A DNA stretch of 64,000 nucleotides from Clostridia bacterium (GTDB lineage: Bacteria > Bacillota > Clostridia > Christensenellales > Borkfalkiaceae). The translations under genes were made by a program, and so were the position numbers. The stretch covers positions 62,001 through 126,000 of the forward strand of contig CAAGME010000015.1 of NCBI GenBank assembly GCA_900770945.1, read 5' to 3'. The notes below the pieces were generated by a model that saw only the letters and a program-made list of their open reading frames with translations, had not been told where the DNA came from and searched no databases. This document shows, piece after piece, positions 14,936 through 23,487 of the stretch. Position 1 is the first letter of the stretch, and each line of letters opens with the position of its first letter.

Positions 14936-16661
14936 AGCTTTATTCAAACAATCGTGCAAAGCTAACGGCACGATGTGGGCAATCATCACTTTTGCGGTGT
15001 GCTTCATGCTCGCCTGCGTAATGCTTATCTCCGGCGGCGGCAACATCGGCGAAGTTAAAAACGCCATCGAAGACACCATCATCACGGAAGAGATAAACGC
15101 GCAAATGGAAAAACGTGGCATAAACCTCTACAACTACGGCAAAGACGGCATGCAACACTTCGACGAAACTTTCGCCGCCGACTTAGCCGACGCGCTTTCA
15201 TACTTAACATGGCTTTCTAAAATGCCCAAAGCCGAAAGCTTTGGCGGTAATAACGAGCAGTACGCCGCGGCAATCGCCGCCTGGAAGGGCTTGGAACCGA
15301 AAATGCAGACGGAATTCGGCAAAAACTATAAATCTTACGTCGAAAAAGACGCGGCTAAGTATGCTAATCAACAAACGGCTGTAACGGAAGCTTACACTGC
15401 CGCCGCCCTCGATTTACAAAGCTACATGAACGCGAAAGCCGCGGCAATAAACCCCGAATACAAACCCGGCACTACCGAAGCGGACGAGATACTCGGCTCG
15501 GCAATGTGTGTTCTCAACCCGAACGGAATGTTCAACGACCTTTACTTGAAAAACGAAGGCAAGGTCCCCTCGGATTACGACGTGACGCAAATAATAACCC
15601 ACATAGCCGCCGGCGATATCGCGGAATACCTTAAAAGCGACGAGCGCGACTCTTACGTTTCGTATAGGGCGGAAGAGTTGACCGCGCAATTCCTCGCCGC
15701 TCAGCTCACCAACAAAGACAACGTTCAACTTATTCTCGACAACCTCGCTTCTTACGGCGTGGACAAAGAAAAATACGATTCGTTCGGCTACGACTATGCG
15801 GGAATCAAACACTTAGCCAAAACAGCAGTTATAACCTATAAGGGTAGACTTAGTTACGAAATAAGCCTTATCGCGGAAAAGTATCCCGACGTAACGAGCG
15901 AAGCATACAAGACGGCTGTTGAAAAAAAGAGCGAAGAACTCGCCGCGGAAGTCACCGGTTCGCTTTTGGCTTCTCTTCCCGACGACGTTTCCGAAGCTTT
16001 ACAGGAAGTAGGTCAAGCCGACCTTTACACTCTTATCGTAGGCTCGATTTTCTACAAACTCGCGGGACTTTTGCTCCCGATAATATATATGATAATGGCT
16101 TCAAACAACCTTATCGCGGGGCAAGTAGACAGCGGCTCTATGGCGTACGTTCTCTCTACTTCCACCAAGCGCAAAACCGTAGTGTTCACTCAAGCGCTTT
16201 ACCTTATCGGTTCGCTTCTTTTAATGTTCGCGCTCACCACCGCAACGGGTATGGTCTGCCTCGCTATCGTTCACGACAAAGTAAGCTTGACTTACGGCAA
16301 ACTCGCGCTTTTGAACGTCGGCGCGTTCCTTATCCTCTTCGCGCTTTCCGGGCTTTGCTTCTTCACCTCTTGCTACTTTGACAGAAGCAAACGCTCTATG
16401 GCAATCGGCGGCGGATTAAGCATTTTCGCACTCGTTGCCGCTATGCTCGGGCTTTTCGGCAGTCAGGTTATCCCGTCGGTCGTTCGCCTCGATTCGCTCA
16501 ACTACTTCAACTACGTAACAATAATTTCACTCTTCGACGTGGTTTCGATTATAAATTCCGAATTGACGTTCCTTTGGAAGTACGCGATTTTGCTTGTCGC
16601 AGGCATTATAGGCTACCTTGCGGGCGAAATTAAGTTCGTCAAAAAAGATTTGCCGCTTTGA
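14925..16661 (+). CDS. ABC-2 type permease with a large extracellular domain
   Basis: A 578-residue membrane subunit. One membrane helix (about 17-38) is followed by about 330 hydrophilic, Ala/Glu/Asp/Tyr-rich residues (about 45-375) that must lie outside the cell. About five to six helices follow (about 380-575), with GQVDSGSMAYVLSTSTKRKTV between them, typical of ABC-2 permeases. The large inserted domain between helices 1 and 2 is the usual ABC-2 layout but longer than average. AAAGGAG lies before the start, inside the upstream ATPase gene. Confidence 0.88.
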   Translation: MFSKALFKQSCKANGTMWAIITFAVCFMLACVMLISGGGNIGEVKNAIEDTIITEEINAQMEKRGINLYNYGKDGMQHFDETFAADLADALSYLTWLSKMPKAESFGGNNEQYAAAIAAWKGLEPKMQTEFGKNYKSYVEKDAAKYANQQTAVTEAYTAAALDLQSYMNAKAAAINPEYKPGTTEADEILGSAMCVLNPNGMFNDLYLKNEGKVPSDYDVTQIITHIAAGDIAEYLKSDERDSYVSYRAEELTAQFLAAQLTNKDNVQLILDNLASYGVDKEKYDSFGYDYAGIKHLAKTAVITYKGRLSYEISLIAEKYPDVTSEAYKTAVEKKSEELAAEVTGSLLASLPDDVSEALQEVGQADLYTLIVGSIFYKLAGLLLPIIYMIMASNNLIAGQVDSGSMAYVLSTSTKRKTVVFTQALYLIGSLLLMFALTTATGMVCLAIVHDKVSLTYGKLALLNVGAFLILFALSGLCFFTSCYFDRSKRSMAIGGGLSIFALVAAMLGLFGSQVIPSVVRLDSLNYFNYVTIISLFDVVSIINSELTFLWKYAILLVAGIIGYLAGEIKFVKKDLPL

Positions 16662-16679
16662 TAAAACGGGGGCTAAAAG

Positions 16680-17177
16680 ATGAAAAACGTTACGAAAATC
16701 TCCAAAAAAACGGAATATCTCGACGCAACCACGCGCAAAACCGAAATAGTTTACGGCTCGGCAAAGGTCTTATCCGCACTTTTAAACGAAGAAAGCGGCG
16801 CAGAAGCAGTAAACGCTCTCGTAAGTTTTATCATCGGCGCAACGGCGGACGGGGGCAAAATAAACGAGCGGGAGTATCTTGCGATATATCCCGCCCTCGT
16901 CACGGCTTTCGGACCGGGGTTCGACTTTTATTCCGTAAAACGCTCCTTTGACGGGCTGATTGTAACGAAGCGCATAATACGCGGAAACGTTGCGACCATT
17001 GTTTCCGCGCTTAAAGACAGCACAGAAATAACTCTCGACGACGTTTTAGAACTTTGCCTGCTGATTTTAACCCCGACGCTCGGCAAACTTTCCCTAAAGC
17101 ACAAAGCCCACCTCGCCCGTTTGACGTTGAAACCAACGGGAAAAGCCGGAAAGACGGGAAAGTGCGCAGGAATATAG
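16680..17177 (+). CDS. Hypothetical helical protein, possibly TerB-like
   Basis: A 165-residue soluble protein, mostly helical. The segment ATADGGKINEREYLAIYPALVTAFG resembles the acidic DGxIxxxEY signature of TerB-like domains in part (ADGGKINEREYLAI), but I cannot confirm membership. It starts 18 bases after the permease and has a GGGGG purine stretch upstream, so it is likely the last gene of the exporter operon. The C-terminus is basic (KPTGKAGKTGKCAGI). Confidence 0.6.
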   Translation: MKNVTKISKKTEYLDATTRKTEIVYGSAKVLSALLNEESGAEAVNALVSFIIGATADGGKINEREYLAIYPALVTAFGPGFDFYSVKRSFDGLIVTKRIIRGNVATIVSALKDSTEITLDDVLELCLLILTPTLGKLSLKHKAHLARLTLKPTGKAGKTGKCAGI

Positions 17178-17210
17178 GCGTGCAAGCTAAAAGATAATTT
17201 TATACTGTAG

Positions 17211-17255
17211 CAAAAAAACAAGCGACTACCCCAAATATAGCCGCTTGTTTTTTTG
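17211..17255. repeat. Hairpin repeat, copy 1 (bidirectional terminator)
   Basis: CAAAAAAACAAGCG pairs perfectly with CGCTTGTTTTTTTG around a 17-base loop. A near-identical copy in the same orientation lies at 18116-18158. The two copies bracket the toxin/antitoxin-like pair. Each also works as a terminator by sequence. Confidence 0.8.
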
Positions 17256-17266
17256 TGAGTTTGATT

Positions 17267-17824
17267 TTATATAACGCGATACATTTGAATTAGATTGCTG
17301 TTATGTTTTTTCTGTAAAACTTTAAACCCGTGGTTTTTATAATACTTTTCTTTCTCGGGAACGCAATCTAAATAAATCAAACGCCCGCCAACGATATCGC
17401 TCGCTTCCGATATGTATTCCAAAGCAGTCATTAAAATTTGCACTCCGCTTCCTTTATCCGATTTTTCGCTTCTCGCAAGTTGCCCTATAAGATATGCAGG
17501 GCAATTTTTACGAGCCGAATCATCAAAAATCGATTCCAAAATATTTTTTTCTATATCTTTTGCAAAATATAAAACTTTTAACGCTATAGAAAAATAACCG
17601 TCGATTTGAATTTCACCTTTATTCCACAATTCGTCGTTAAGGACTAAATACGTTCGCGTAATACCGGCTTTTTCCATATCGATTGCTTCTTCCGTTAAAA
17701 AGTGCATTACGTCCTGCGCAGCTTCGGATTGACAATTTGTACACTTAAACATAGATAAAGCCCCTTTTAAAGAGGCTTCGTCATAATTATCCAATTCAAT
17801 TATTTCTCGTAACGCTTGAACCAT
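17267..17824 (-). CDS. GNAT acetyltransferase, candidate toxin of a toxin-antitoxin pair
   Basis: A 185-residue GNAT-fold protein. It has a central strand IGQLARSEKSDKGSGVQILM, a QGxG-like acetyl-CoA loop (SDKGSGVQIL, about residues 118-127), then RLIYLDCVP and EKYYKNHGFKVL, the C-terminal GNAT signature. TacT/AtaT-type toxins have this layout and acetylate aminoacyl-tRNA. The start overlaps the preceding small gene by 25 bases, typical of toxin-antitoxin pairs, and GGAG lies 5 bases before the ATG. It could instead be an ordinary GNAT enzyme. Confidence 0.75.
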   Translation of the reverse strand: MVQALREIIELDNYDEASLKGALSMFKCTNCQSEAAQDVMHFLTEEAIDMEKAGITRTYLVLNDELWNKGEIQIDGYFSIALKVLYFAKDIEKNILESIFDDSARKNCPAYLIGQLARSEKSDKGSGVQILMTALEYISEASDIVGGRLIYLDCVPEKEKYYKNHGFKVLQKKHNSNLIQMYRVI

Positions 17825-17967
17825 ATTTTCTCCGCGCCTTCCGGCAACTTCCGGGGCTGAACAGACTTCACCGTTTTATCCCGCGGTTGTTTTAACGCGT
17901 TAGCAATCTCTTCGGCTTTTTTACTGTCCGAAATAACTAAATTTTCTTTAAAAGAAATCGTTGCCAT
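17800..17967 (-). CDS. Small antitoxin-like protein
   Basis: I take the start at 17967 because AAGGAGGG lies 8 bases upstream. This gives 55 residues beginning MATISFKENLVISDSKKAEEIANAL. A short strand followed by a helix and a basic tail (KIWFKRYEK) is the form of short DNA-binding antitoxins that precede GNAT toxins. A longer in-frame ORF upstream has no ribosome site. It overlaps the GNAT gene. A consensus promoter and an inverted repeat lie upstream, so autoregulation is likely. Confidence 0.7.
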   Translation of the reverse strand: MATISFKENLVISDSKKAEEIANALKQPRDKTVKSVQPRKLPEGAEKIWFKRYEK

Positions 17968-17993
17968 AGTTTCAACCCTCCTTAGAATTTTTA

Positions 17994-18053
17994 TGCAAAC
18001 TATTATCTGTCGATTTGCAAGTTTATTATACTTCTTTTTTTGTTTTTTGTCAA
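17994..18053 (-). promoter_or_regulatory. Consensus promoter and operator of the toxin-antitoxin pair
   Basis: Minus-strand TTGACA (18053-18048), 17 bp, TATAAT (18030-18025): a perfect sigma-A promoter. A TGCAAA/TTTGCA inverted repeat (17994-17999 and 18014-18019) lies between the start site and the antitoxin gene, a likely autoregulatory operator. Confidence 0.75.
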
Positions 18054-18115
18054 TATATTTATGCAAAATATTTACGAGATAAAAACACTTTTACTTTATT
18101 ATATGCTTTTCTTTA

Positions 18116-18158
18116 CAAAAACAAGCGACTGTCCCAAAGATAGCCGCTTGTTTTTTTG
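18116..18158. repeat. Hairpin repeat, copy 2
   Basis: CAAAAACAAGCG pairs with CGCTTGTTTTTTTG. It matches copy 1 at 17211-17255 except for a few loop bases and a two-base deletion. A further inverted repeat, AACCTATTTT/AAAATAGGTT, follows at 18175-18202. Confidence 0.8.
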
Positions 18159-18236
18159 TTGAATAACCTATATTAACCTATTTTGCCTTTGAAAAATAGG
18201 TTAAATATATCATTTACTTTTTGTTGTCCCTTTCTA

Positions 18237-18710
18237 TCAGTCAATCCATTCAACAATTATTCGAGAAAGCTGTTCGTTTTCTTTATAATCTCTACCATGT
18301 CCGCATATCAAATTTTTGTATATAGGGAGTATATCAACGTTATCAATATCAATTTTTTGAATAAAGTTATGAAGATAGTCGAAAACCTTTTTCCCTCTTG
18401 TAGAGTGAGAACAACAAACAAGGCAATATATATCACTAAAGTCTATTTCTTTAATAACAACATCGATATCGACAACAATATCACCGAAAGATATAACAAC
18501 AATTTTCTTTCCGTTTTTTTCTAAAATGACAAACCCGCCTATTTTTAGTTTGTCTCTTTCTCCGGAGCTTAACCTTTTCAAAAATTTATCGCTGTCTATA
18601 GAGTGAATATCAGGAGCATACCCCCGTTCCAACAACTTGCAAACAACCAAATTTGTAGTAATCGTTTTCCCTGTATTAGGAGAACCCGCGACAATAATTA
18701 GTTTTTCCAT
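18237..18710 (-). CDS. Small P-loop NTPase-like protein, function unknown
   Basis: A protein of about 157 residues starting with a Walker A motif GSPNTGKT at residues 9-16 (MEKLIIVAGSPNTGKTIT). A possible Walker B-like strand is KIVVISFGD (about 70-78), and hydrophobic strands DIYCLVCCSHS follow. The likely start is the ATG at 18710 (GAGG 7 bases upstream); ATG and TTG codons directly before it are alternatives. The size and P-loop suggest a nucleoside kinase-like or G-protein-like fold. No family is recognised. Low GC and an isolated position among toxin-antitoxin-like genes suggest accessory DNA. Confidence 0.65.
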   Translation of the reverse strand: MEKLIIVAGSPNTGKTITTNLVVCKLLERGYAPDIHSIDSDKFLKRLSSGERDKLKIGGFVILEKNGKKIVVISFGDIVVDIDVVIKEIDFSDIYCLVCCSHSTRGKKVFDYLHNFIQKIDIDNVDILPIYKNLICGHGRDYKENEQLSRIIVEWID

Positions 18711-18781
18711 CATCAAACCTCATTTGTAATTATTTTCTTATCGTAGGATATAATTTTTTTCGGTTATGAAAACTTTATACT

Positions 18782-18979
18782 TCATGCGCTATACTTTTTA
18801 CGAACGCTTGAAAAAACTTCAGCCGCGGGTTTTACGCGACCTTTTTCAACGTCATCGAAACCCTTTTGTATTTCTGCGTTAAACTCTTCTTCCGTCATAC
18901 CACTCAAGTTAATCGGATACATAGGCAATTTTGAGCCAAGCGGAAAACGGTTTTGCAGTTTGGTTTGTTTATACAGCAT
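18782..18979 (-). CDS. Orphan antitoxin-like protein
   Basis: A 65-residue ORF. Its C-terminal half, FNAEIQKGFDDVEKGRVKPAAEVFSSVRKKY in parts (GFDDVEKGRVKPAAEVF), closely resembles the end of RelB/DinJ-type antitoxins, where a helix ends in a GRVxPAxEVF turn. The N-terminal half lacks a clear ribbon-helix-helix. No strong ribosome site is seen at 18979; the internal ATG at 18898, preceded by GAGTGG, is an alternative start. No toxin gene lies next to it, so it may be a remnant or a stand-alone antitoxin. Confidence 0.5.
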   Translation of the reverse strand: MLYKQTKLQNRFPLGSKLPMYPINLSGMTEEEFNAEIQKGFDDVEKGRVKPAAEVFSSVRKKYSA

Positions 18980-18994
18980 TTTTTCAATTCAAAC

Positions 18995-20359
18995 TTACTT
19001 TATAAACGCCTTGAAGGCAAGATAGTTCATGTAAAGGTCGGCTTTTGAGATGACTTCGTATGGCGAGTGCATAGAAATTACCGGTACGCCGATGTCTATC
19101 GTGTCGATATTCATGTTCGCTACGAATTTAGCTATCGTGCCGCCGCCGCCCGCGTCGACTTTGCCGAGTTCGCCCGTCTGGTAGACAACGCCGTTGTCCT
19201 CAAAAAGCTTGCGCAAAAACGCAACGTATTCGGCGGAAGCGTCGTTAGAACCGCTTTTGCCGCGTGCGCCCGTGTACTTGGTGATACCCGCGCCGCACGA
19301 AAGAAAAGTCGCGTTGAGCTTTTCGCTGACTTCCGGGAAGTTGGGGTCAAAGCTCGCGTTTACGTCCGCGGAAAGGCACTTTGAAGCAACTCTCACTGCC
19401 GCCGAGGTTACGCCGAAAGAATCGGCAATAACATCGATTATGTCGCGGAGCAGGCAGCACTGCATACCCGTGGAGCCTTCCGAACCGATTTCTTCCTTAT
19501 CGACTAAAAGCGTAATTGAAGTCTGCTTGTCGCTTTCGGTGTCGAACGCCGCCGTAAACGCCGCGTAGGAGCAAACTCTGTCGTCATGACCGTAACCGCC
19601 GACGAGCGCGCGGTCGAAGCCTATATCCTTGGGCTTGAAGCTCGGCGTGAGAGAAAGTTCCGCGCTCAAAAAGTCCTCTTCTTCGATGCCGTATTTTTCT
19701 TCCAAAATCTTCAAAAGATTCTTTTTAACCGTCTTGTCGTCTTCCTTTTCGCCGTAAGGAATGTTGCCGAGCCAGATATTGAGGTTTTCGCCCTCTATCG
19801 CCTCGCCGAGTGTTTTTGCGTTCTGCTTAGCGGCAAGGTGCGGCAAAAGATCGCTTACGTAGAACACGGGGTCGCTATCCTCTTCGCCTATCTTGACGGT
19901 GACAACTTCGCCGTTCTTTTTTGCGACTACGCCATGAAGCGCGAGCGGAATGGTAGCCCACTGATACTTGCGGATTCCGCCGTAATAATGGGTTTTTGCG
20001 AAAGCCACGCCGTTGTCCTCGTACAAAGGCACTTGTTTTAAGTCAAGCCGAGGATTGTCGATATGCGAGCCGACTATTCTTATGCCGTCCTTTTTAATAT
20101 CGCCCGTGCCGATTTTGATAATGAAAACGGCTTTGCCTCTGTTGTTGTAATAGAGCTTGTCGCCCTTTTTGACTTTTTCGGAAAAATCGAATTGCTTGTA
20201 GCCTTTCTTCTCCGCTTCTTCGACTATGTAAGCGCAAGCTTCGCGCTCGGTCTTGCATTCGCCCAAAAACTTTTTGTAACCCTCGGCGTAATCGAAAATA
20301 GCTTTCATCGTCTTTTCGTCTGCCGTTTCGTAAACGTTTGTTCTCTTGTATTCTTTCAT
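18995..20359 (-). CDS. M18-family aminopeptidase
   Basis: A 454-residue zinc aminopeptidase of the M18 (aspartyl/leucyl aminopeptidase) family that trims N-terminal residues from peptides in the cytoplasm. Metal and catalytic motifs are visible: GSHIDNPRLDLK, GGYGHDDRVCSY, VDKEEIGSEGSTG, SADVNASFDPNF and ISMHSPYEV at the C-terminus. I chose the start at 20359 for its GGGAGG site; an in-frame ATG 8 codons upstream lacks one. It lies 33 bases downstream of the dehydrogenase gene, so both probably share the promoter at 21334-21362. Confidence 0.95.
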   Translation of the reverse strand: MKEYKRTNVYETADEKTMKAIFDYAEGYKKFLGECKTEREACAYIVEEAEKKGYKQFDFSEKVKKGDKLYYNNRGKAVFIIKIGTGDIKKDGIRIVGSHIDNPRLDLKQVPLYEDNGVAFAKTHYYGGIRKYQWATIPLALHGVVAKKNGEVVTVKIGEEDSDPVFYVSDLLPHLAAKQNAKTLGEAIEGENLNIWLGNIPYGEKEDDKTVKKNLLKILEEKYGIEEEDFLSAELSLTPSFKPKDIGFDRALVGGYGHDDRVCSYAAFTAAFDTESDKQTSITLLVDKEEIGSEGSTGMQCCLLRDIIDVIADSFGVTSAAVRVASKCLSADVNASFDPNFPEVSEKLNATFLSCGAGITKYTGARGKSGSNDASAEYVAFLRKLFEDNGVVYQTGELGKVDAGGGGTIAKFVANMNIDTIDIGVPVISMHSPYEVISKADLYMNYLAFKAFIK

Positions 20360-20392
20360 AAAAACCCTCCCGTGAAAATTCAAAACGTTAAT

Positions 20393-21259
20393 TTAGTCGT
20401 AGTACGCGGGGTTAAATCCTCGCGCCTTTTCGTCTTTTCTTTTTTCAAGTTTCTTTTTGTCGCCGTAATTTTTAAACACTATCGCGTCTACCGCGCGTTC
20501 GGGCAAAAACTTGCGCAAAAACGCGTAAAACTTATACTTTCCGCCAACCACTTTGACCGTCGGCGGGTTTTCGTCGGTAATTACTTTATAAATCGCTTCG
20601 GCGCATTGTTCGCTCGTATAGCCGTTCTTTTCGTCGTTTTCGATTTTTTTAACGTACTCGTCGAGATATCTGCCGTAAACCCTCTTTTTTGCGTCGGAAA
20701 TTTTCCTCGCCGCGGTAAAGCCCGTGTTCGCATCGCCGAAAACCATTGCGGTGACGTATGCTTCGAAAGGCTTCAATTCAAGAGCCAGAGCCTTGCTGAA
20801 CGCAAGAACGTACGCCTTTGTAGCCGAATAATGAGCTTGGAACGGAAGCGGCGTGTAGGCTGCAAAGCTGGAAACGTTTATTATCCTGCCCCTTTTCATT
20901 CTTATATACGGCGTCATCATTCTCAAAGTTTTGTCGAACGCGGCAATGTTCAAATCGAATAATTTTTTAACGTCCTCATCGGTCATTCCTTCCGCCGCGC
21001 CGCAAATCCCCACGCCCGCGTTGTTGACGAGCAAATCCACTCTGCCCACTTCCGCAAGCCACATTCTCGCCTTTACTTCGTAATCGAAAAGGTCCGTTAA
21101 GTCGCATTGTATAAACTTTACGTTCTCTATCTCTTCCTCGGGCTTGGTCCTCGCAAAACAATACGTTTCGTACCCGTTCGCCGCGAGGATTTTTGCCGTG
21201 GCAAGCCCTATTCCTCTCGAACCGCCCGTAACGACGGCTATCTTTTTTTCTTTATCCAT
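20393..21259 (-). CDS. Short-chain dehydrogenase/reductase
   Basis: A 288-residue SDR enzyme. The NAD(P)-binding motif TGGSRGIG is at 11-18, followed by LVNNAGVG, INVSSFAAY and the catalytic YSATK (near residue 155). The C-terminal 40 residues are basic (KKKLEKRKDEKARG). It resembles the long-chain ketoreductase branch of SDRs; the substrate is unknown. A consensus promoter and two 30-bp tandem repeats precede it. Confidence 0.92.
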   Translation of the reverse strand: MDKEKKIAVVTGGSRGIGLATAKILAANGYETYCFARTKPEEEIENVKFIQCDLTDLFDYEVKARMWLAEVGRVDLLVNNAGVGICGAAEGMTDEDVKKLFDLNIAAFDKTLRMMTPYIRMKRGRIINVSSFAAYTPLPFQAHYSATKAYVLAFSKALALELKPFEAYVTAMVFGDANTGFTAARKISDAKKRVYGRYLDEYVKKIENDEKNGYTSEQCAEAIYKVITDENPPTVKVVGGKYKFYAFLRKFLPERAVDAIVFKNYGDKKKLEKRKDEKARGFNPAYYD

Positions 21260-21274
21260 AACGCATATTCTCTT

Positions 21275-21362
21275 TTGAAATTTTTTTATCTATCGACTGT
21301 ATATTTGAAAGTTTTTATCTATCGACTGTATAAATTATATATGGCATTTTTTATATTGTCAA
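21275..21362 (-). promoter_or_regulatory. Consensus promoter with two 30-bp tandem operator-like repeats
   Basis: Minus-strand TTGACA (21362-21357), 17 bp, TATAAT (21339-21334): a perfect sigma-A promoter. Directly downstream two copies of a roughly 30-bp unit lie head to tail (about 21275-21304 and 21305-21333), each with TTGAAA and ATCTATCGACTGTATA. Repeats over the start region suggest a repressor site. The rest of 21363-21472 shows nothing recognisable. Confidence 0.65.
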
Positions 21363-21472
21363 GTTTTTTTTATCGCGGCTTTTAAAAAATAAAAGCGAAA
21401 TATTTTTCACATATTATCAACGCTTATTATCAACGCTCTTTAAGTCGTCATATGCGCAAGTATTCGTTTATG

Positions 21473-21504
21473 AAAAAAACCGGCGGGCTATTAAACCCGT
21501 CGGC
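21473..21504 (-). terminator. Terminator of the phage-like operon
   Basis: Minus-strand CCGACGGG (21503-21496) pairs with CCCGCCGG (21487-21480) with one mismatch, followed by seven U. It lies about 40 bases after the last late gene. Confidence 0.75.
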
Positions 21505-21544
21505 AAAAAAGTGACTTTAAAAGCCGCTGTTTTTTTTAATACGC

Positions 21545-22405
21545 TCAGTCGGCTCTGTTTTTCAAAACCGTGAAAACATAATTGTAGTAGTCCCCGAGAT
21601 ACTCTTCGAAAGCCGGGTCGGACAAAAAGTCGCGCATTGCTTCGGCTTTATCGTCGAACGCCATGTAGTAGTCGATTACCGCGCCCACTTTTTTAATATC
21701 GTAACTCTTTTTTATCTTCGCAAGCTCGTCGTCCGTAGGCGTTTTAGCGGCGGACGAATTATATTTCACCTCTTTTTCTTCAAGCGAATTGTTGTATTTT
21801 TTTACAGCCTCCGCTTTGTCGTCGCTCTCCTTTTTCAGCCTTTCGAATTCCGCTTCGCGCGCGGTTTCTTCCTCGTCTTTGCTTGCTTTTATCGTTTCTT
21901 CGAGTTGAGCCGTAAGAGCCTCTATCTGCTTGCGGATATCGTCTGCTTTCGACTTGGAATTTTGGTCGATAATCGACTTATCGGCTAACTTTTCCTTTTC
22001 AAGCTCGGCTATGCGGTTGGTTGCGATGCTCGAACGCTGAACGCCTCTTTTAACGGCGTCCGCGCTGACTTTGTCGGCTGCCGAGTCGTATGCCGCGTCG
22101 ATTGAAGCCTTGTCCTTTTCGCGCTGTTTTTCAAGCTCCGCAATGGTTTCCGATAAGGAAAGTTTTTTCTTCCCGGCAGCGTCTTCGGCGTTTTTTCTCG
22201 CCGCGCCGTACTTTTTTTCTATCGAAGCTTTCGCCTTTTCGTAAAGTTCGTCGTCGGCGGGGCGTTCATAGGTAAGCCTTTCGAGTTGAAGCGGCTTTTC
22301 GACCTTGCCTTTAGTTTCCGCCTGATAAGCTTGTTCGAGTTCGTTAAGCTTATCGAAAATCTCTTTTCGTTTCTTTTCCGATTGCTCGGTTGTGTATTTT
22401 GCCAT
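21545..22405 (-). CDS. Coiled-coil phage late protein, function unknown
   Basis: A 286-residue, highly charged protein. Residues 1-225 are rich in Glu, Lys, Ala and Asp with heptad patterns, so a long coiled coil is likely. The C-terminal 60 residues are compact with many aromatic residues (EEYLGDYYNYVFTVLKN). It is the last gene of the phage-like operon, 11 bases after the preceding gene, with an AAAGGAG site. It could be a tail-needle, internal-virion or scaffold-like protein; no family is recognised. Confidence 0.65.
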   Translation of the reverse strand: MAKYTTEQSEKKRKEIFDKLNELEQAYQAETKGKVEKPLQLERLTYERPADDELYEKAKASIEKKYGAARKNAEDAAGKKKLSLSETIAELEKQREKDKASIDAAYDSAADKVSADAVKRGVQRSSIATNRIAELEKEKLADKSIIDQNSKSKADDIRKQIEALTAQLEETIKASKDEEETAREAEFERLKKESDDKAEAVKKYNNSLEEKEVKYNSSAAKTPTDDELAKIKKSYDIKKVGAVIDYYMAFDDKAEAMRDFLSDPAFEEYLGDYYNYVFTVLKNRAD

Positions 22406-22416
22406 AAATAACTCCT

Positions 22417-23484
22417 TTAATTTAATTTTTTGTAATCGATGTTCTGCCCTCTTCTCACTACGTAGCCGGCTCCGAGCGGCAGATACTCGTCGCCGTATGC
22501 CTTAGCCGTCCTTTTTCCCGTCGAATCGTCCGTTTCGTAAATTACCCCGTCCGCCGAGCAATAACTCTTATTTTTTGCAACGTGAAGTTTTTCGCCCTTC
22601 CCGAGCCTCATCTTTTTGCCCGACAGATTTTTAAAATACCAGATGCCGTCGTATTCTTTGTAGCAAAGCTTGTTAAACGCCGCGGTGGCGGCTATCTCGC
22701 TCGCATAAAGGCTTTCCGCGTCCGCATTTAGGGCAAGGCTCAAATCGTCGTTTACAACGTACTTTTTCGCTACACCTTTATCAAGAACGTATAAGTCGGG
22801 CGCGAAAACGACGTAGTCCGCGTTGACGGAAGTTATTTTTTCGTCCGTAACGGCAGAAGTCGAAACGGTGAATTTTCTCACGTCCAACCCGTTGTCCTTT
22901 ACAAGCGCGATTAAAAACTCGTTTGAAGCAGTCGCCTTTATCGCGCCGCCTTTCACGCCGTTAAACTCCGTTTTTTTAAAAAGTTCGTCGTTCTCGCAAG
23001 AATAAAGCGTCGCGCGATTTTTAGTGCCGTCGTATAAAAACGCATAGTCGTTACCCTCGAAATAATCGCCCGTAACAAAGCTGCCGAAGTCGTTTTTTTC
23101 AACTATTCCGCTGACCGTGGCAGAAATTTGCGACACGTTTGAAGGGAAGTGAAAAACAACCTTTATTTGCCCCTCTTTTTTTGTCGCAACGCCGCCGACA
23201 ATTAAACGATTTTTGCCGATAATCGACTTATAGCTTAACATTATAAGCTCGTCGTAAAAAATTTCGACGTCGCTTGACAAAGAGGAATCCTTGCTTTCGT
23301 AGCATATCTCAAAGCTTATTTTATTGCCCGCCTCCGTAAAAAAATCGAATGCGTAAACGCCCGCTATGGTCGATGAGGAATCGTTTTCCGTAAACTTTAT
23401 CGTCGTGACGTTTTTAGTCCTCGCCCGCTCCTTACTTAAAAGCCTTTCGAGCATGGAAACGCGTTTTTCAAGACTTTCGTTCAT
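22417..23484 (-). CDS. Phage tail-associated protein with N-terminal coiled coil, function unknown
   Basis: A 355-residue protein. A short N-terminal coiled coil (MNESLEKRVSMLERLLSKE) is followed by a beta-rich region with repeated strands, for example VYAFDFFTEAGNKISFE, and blade-like repeats such as DYAFLYDGTKNRATLYSC. It starts 3 bases downstream of the gp10-like gene, so the products may act together. A trimerising N-terminus with a beta-rich body fits a tail spike or adaptor, but this is an inference. Confidence 0.6.
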   Translation of the reverse strand: MNESLEKRVSMLERLLSKERARTKNVTTIKFTENDSSSTIAGVYAFDFFTEAGNKISFEICYESKDSSLSSDVEIFYDELIMLSYKSIIGKNRLIVGGVATKKEGQIKVVFHFPSNVSQISATVSGIVEKNDFGSFVTGDYFEGNDYAFLYDGTKNRATLYSCENDELFKKTEFNGVKGGAIKATASNEFLIALVKDNGLDVRKFTVSTSAVTDEKITSVNADYVVFAPDLYVLDKGVAKKYVVNDDLSLALNADAESLYASEIAATAAFNKLCYKEYDGIWYFKNLSGKKMRLGKGEKLHVAKNKSYCSADGVIYETDDSTGKRTAKAYGDEYLPLGAGYVVRRGQNIDYKKLN

Positions 23485-23487
23485 TGC

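Noticed and set aside
16658..16951. 97-codon ORF overlapping the start of the TerB-like gene
   Set aside because: It is a basic, Arg-rich shadow frame of the 16680-17177 gene.
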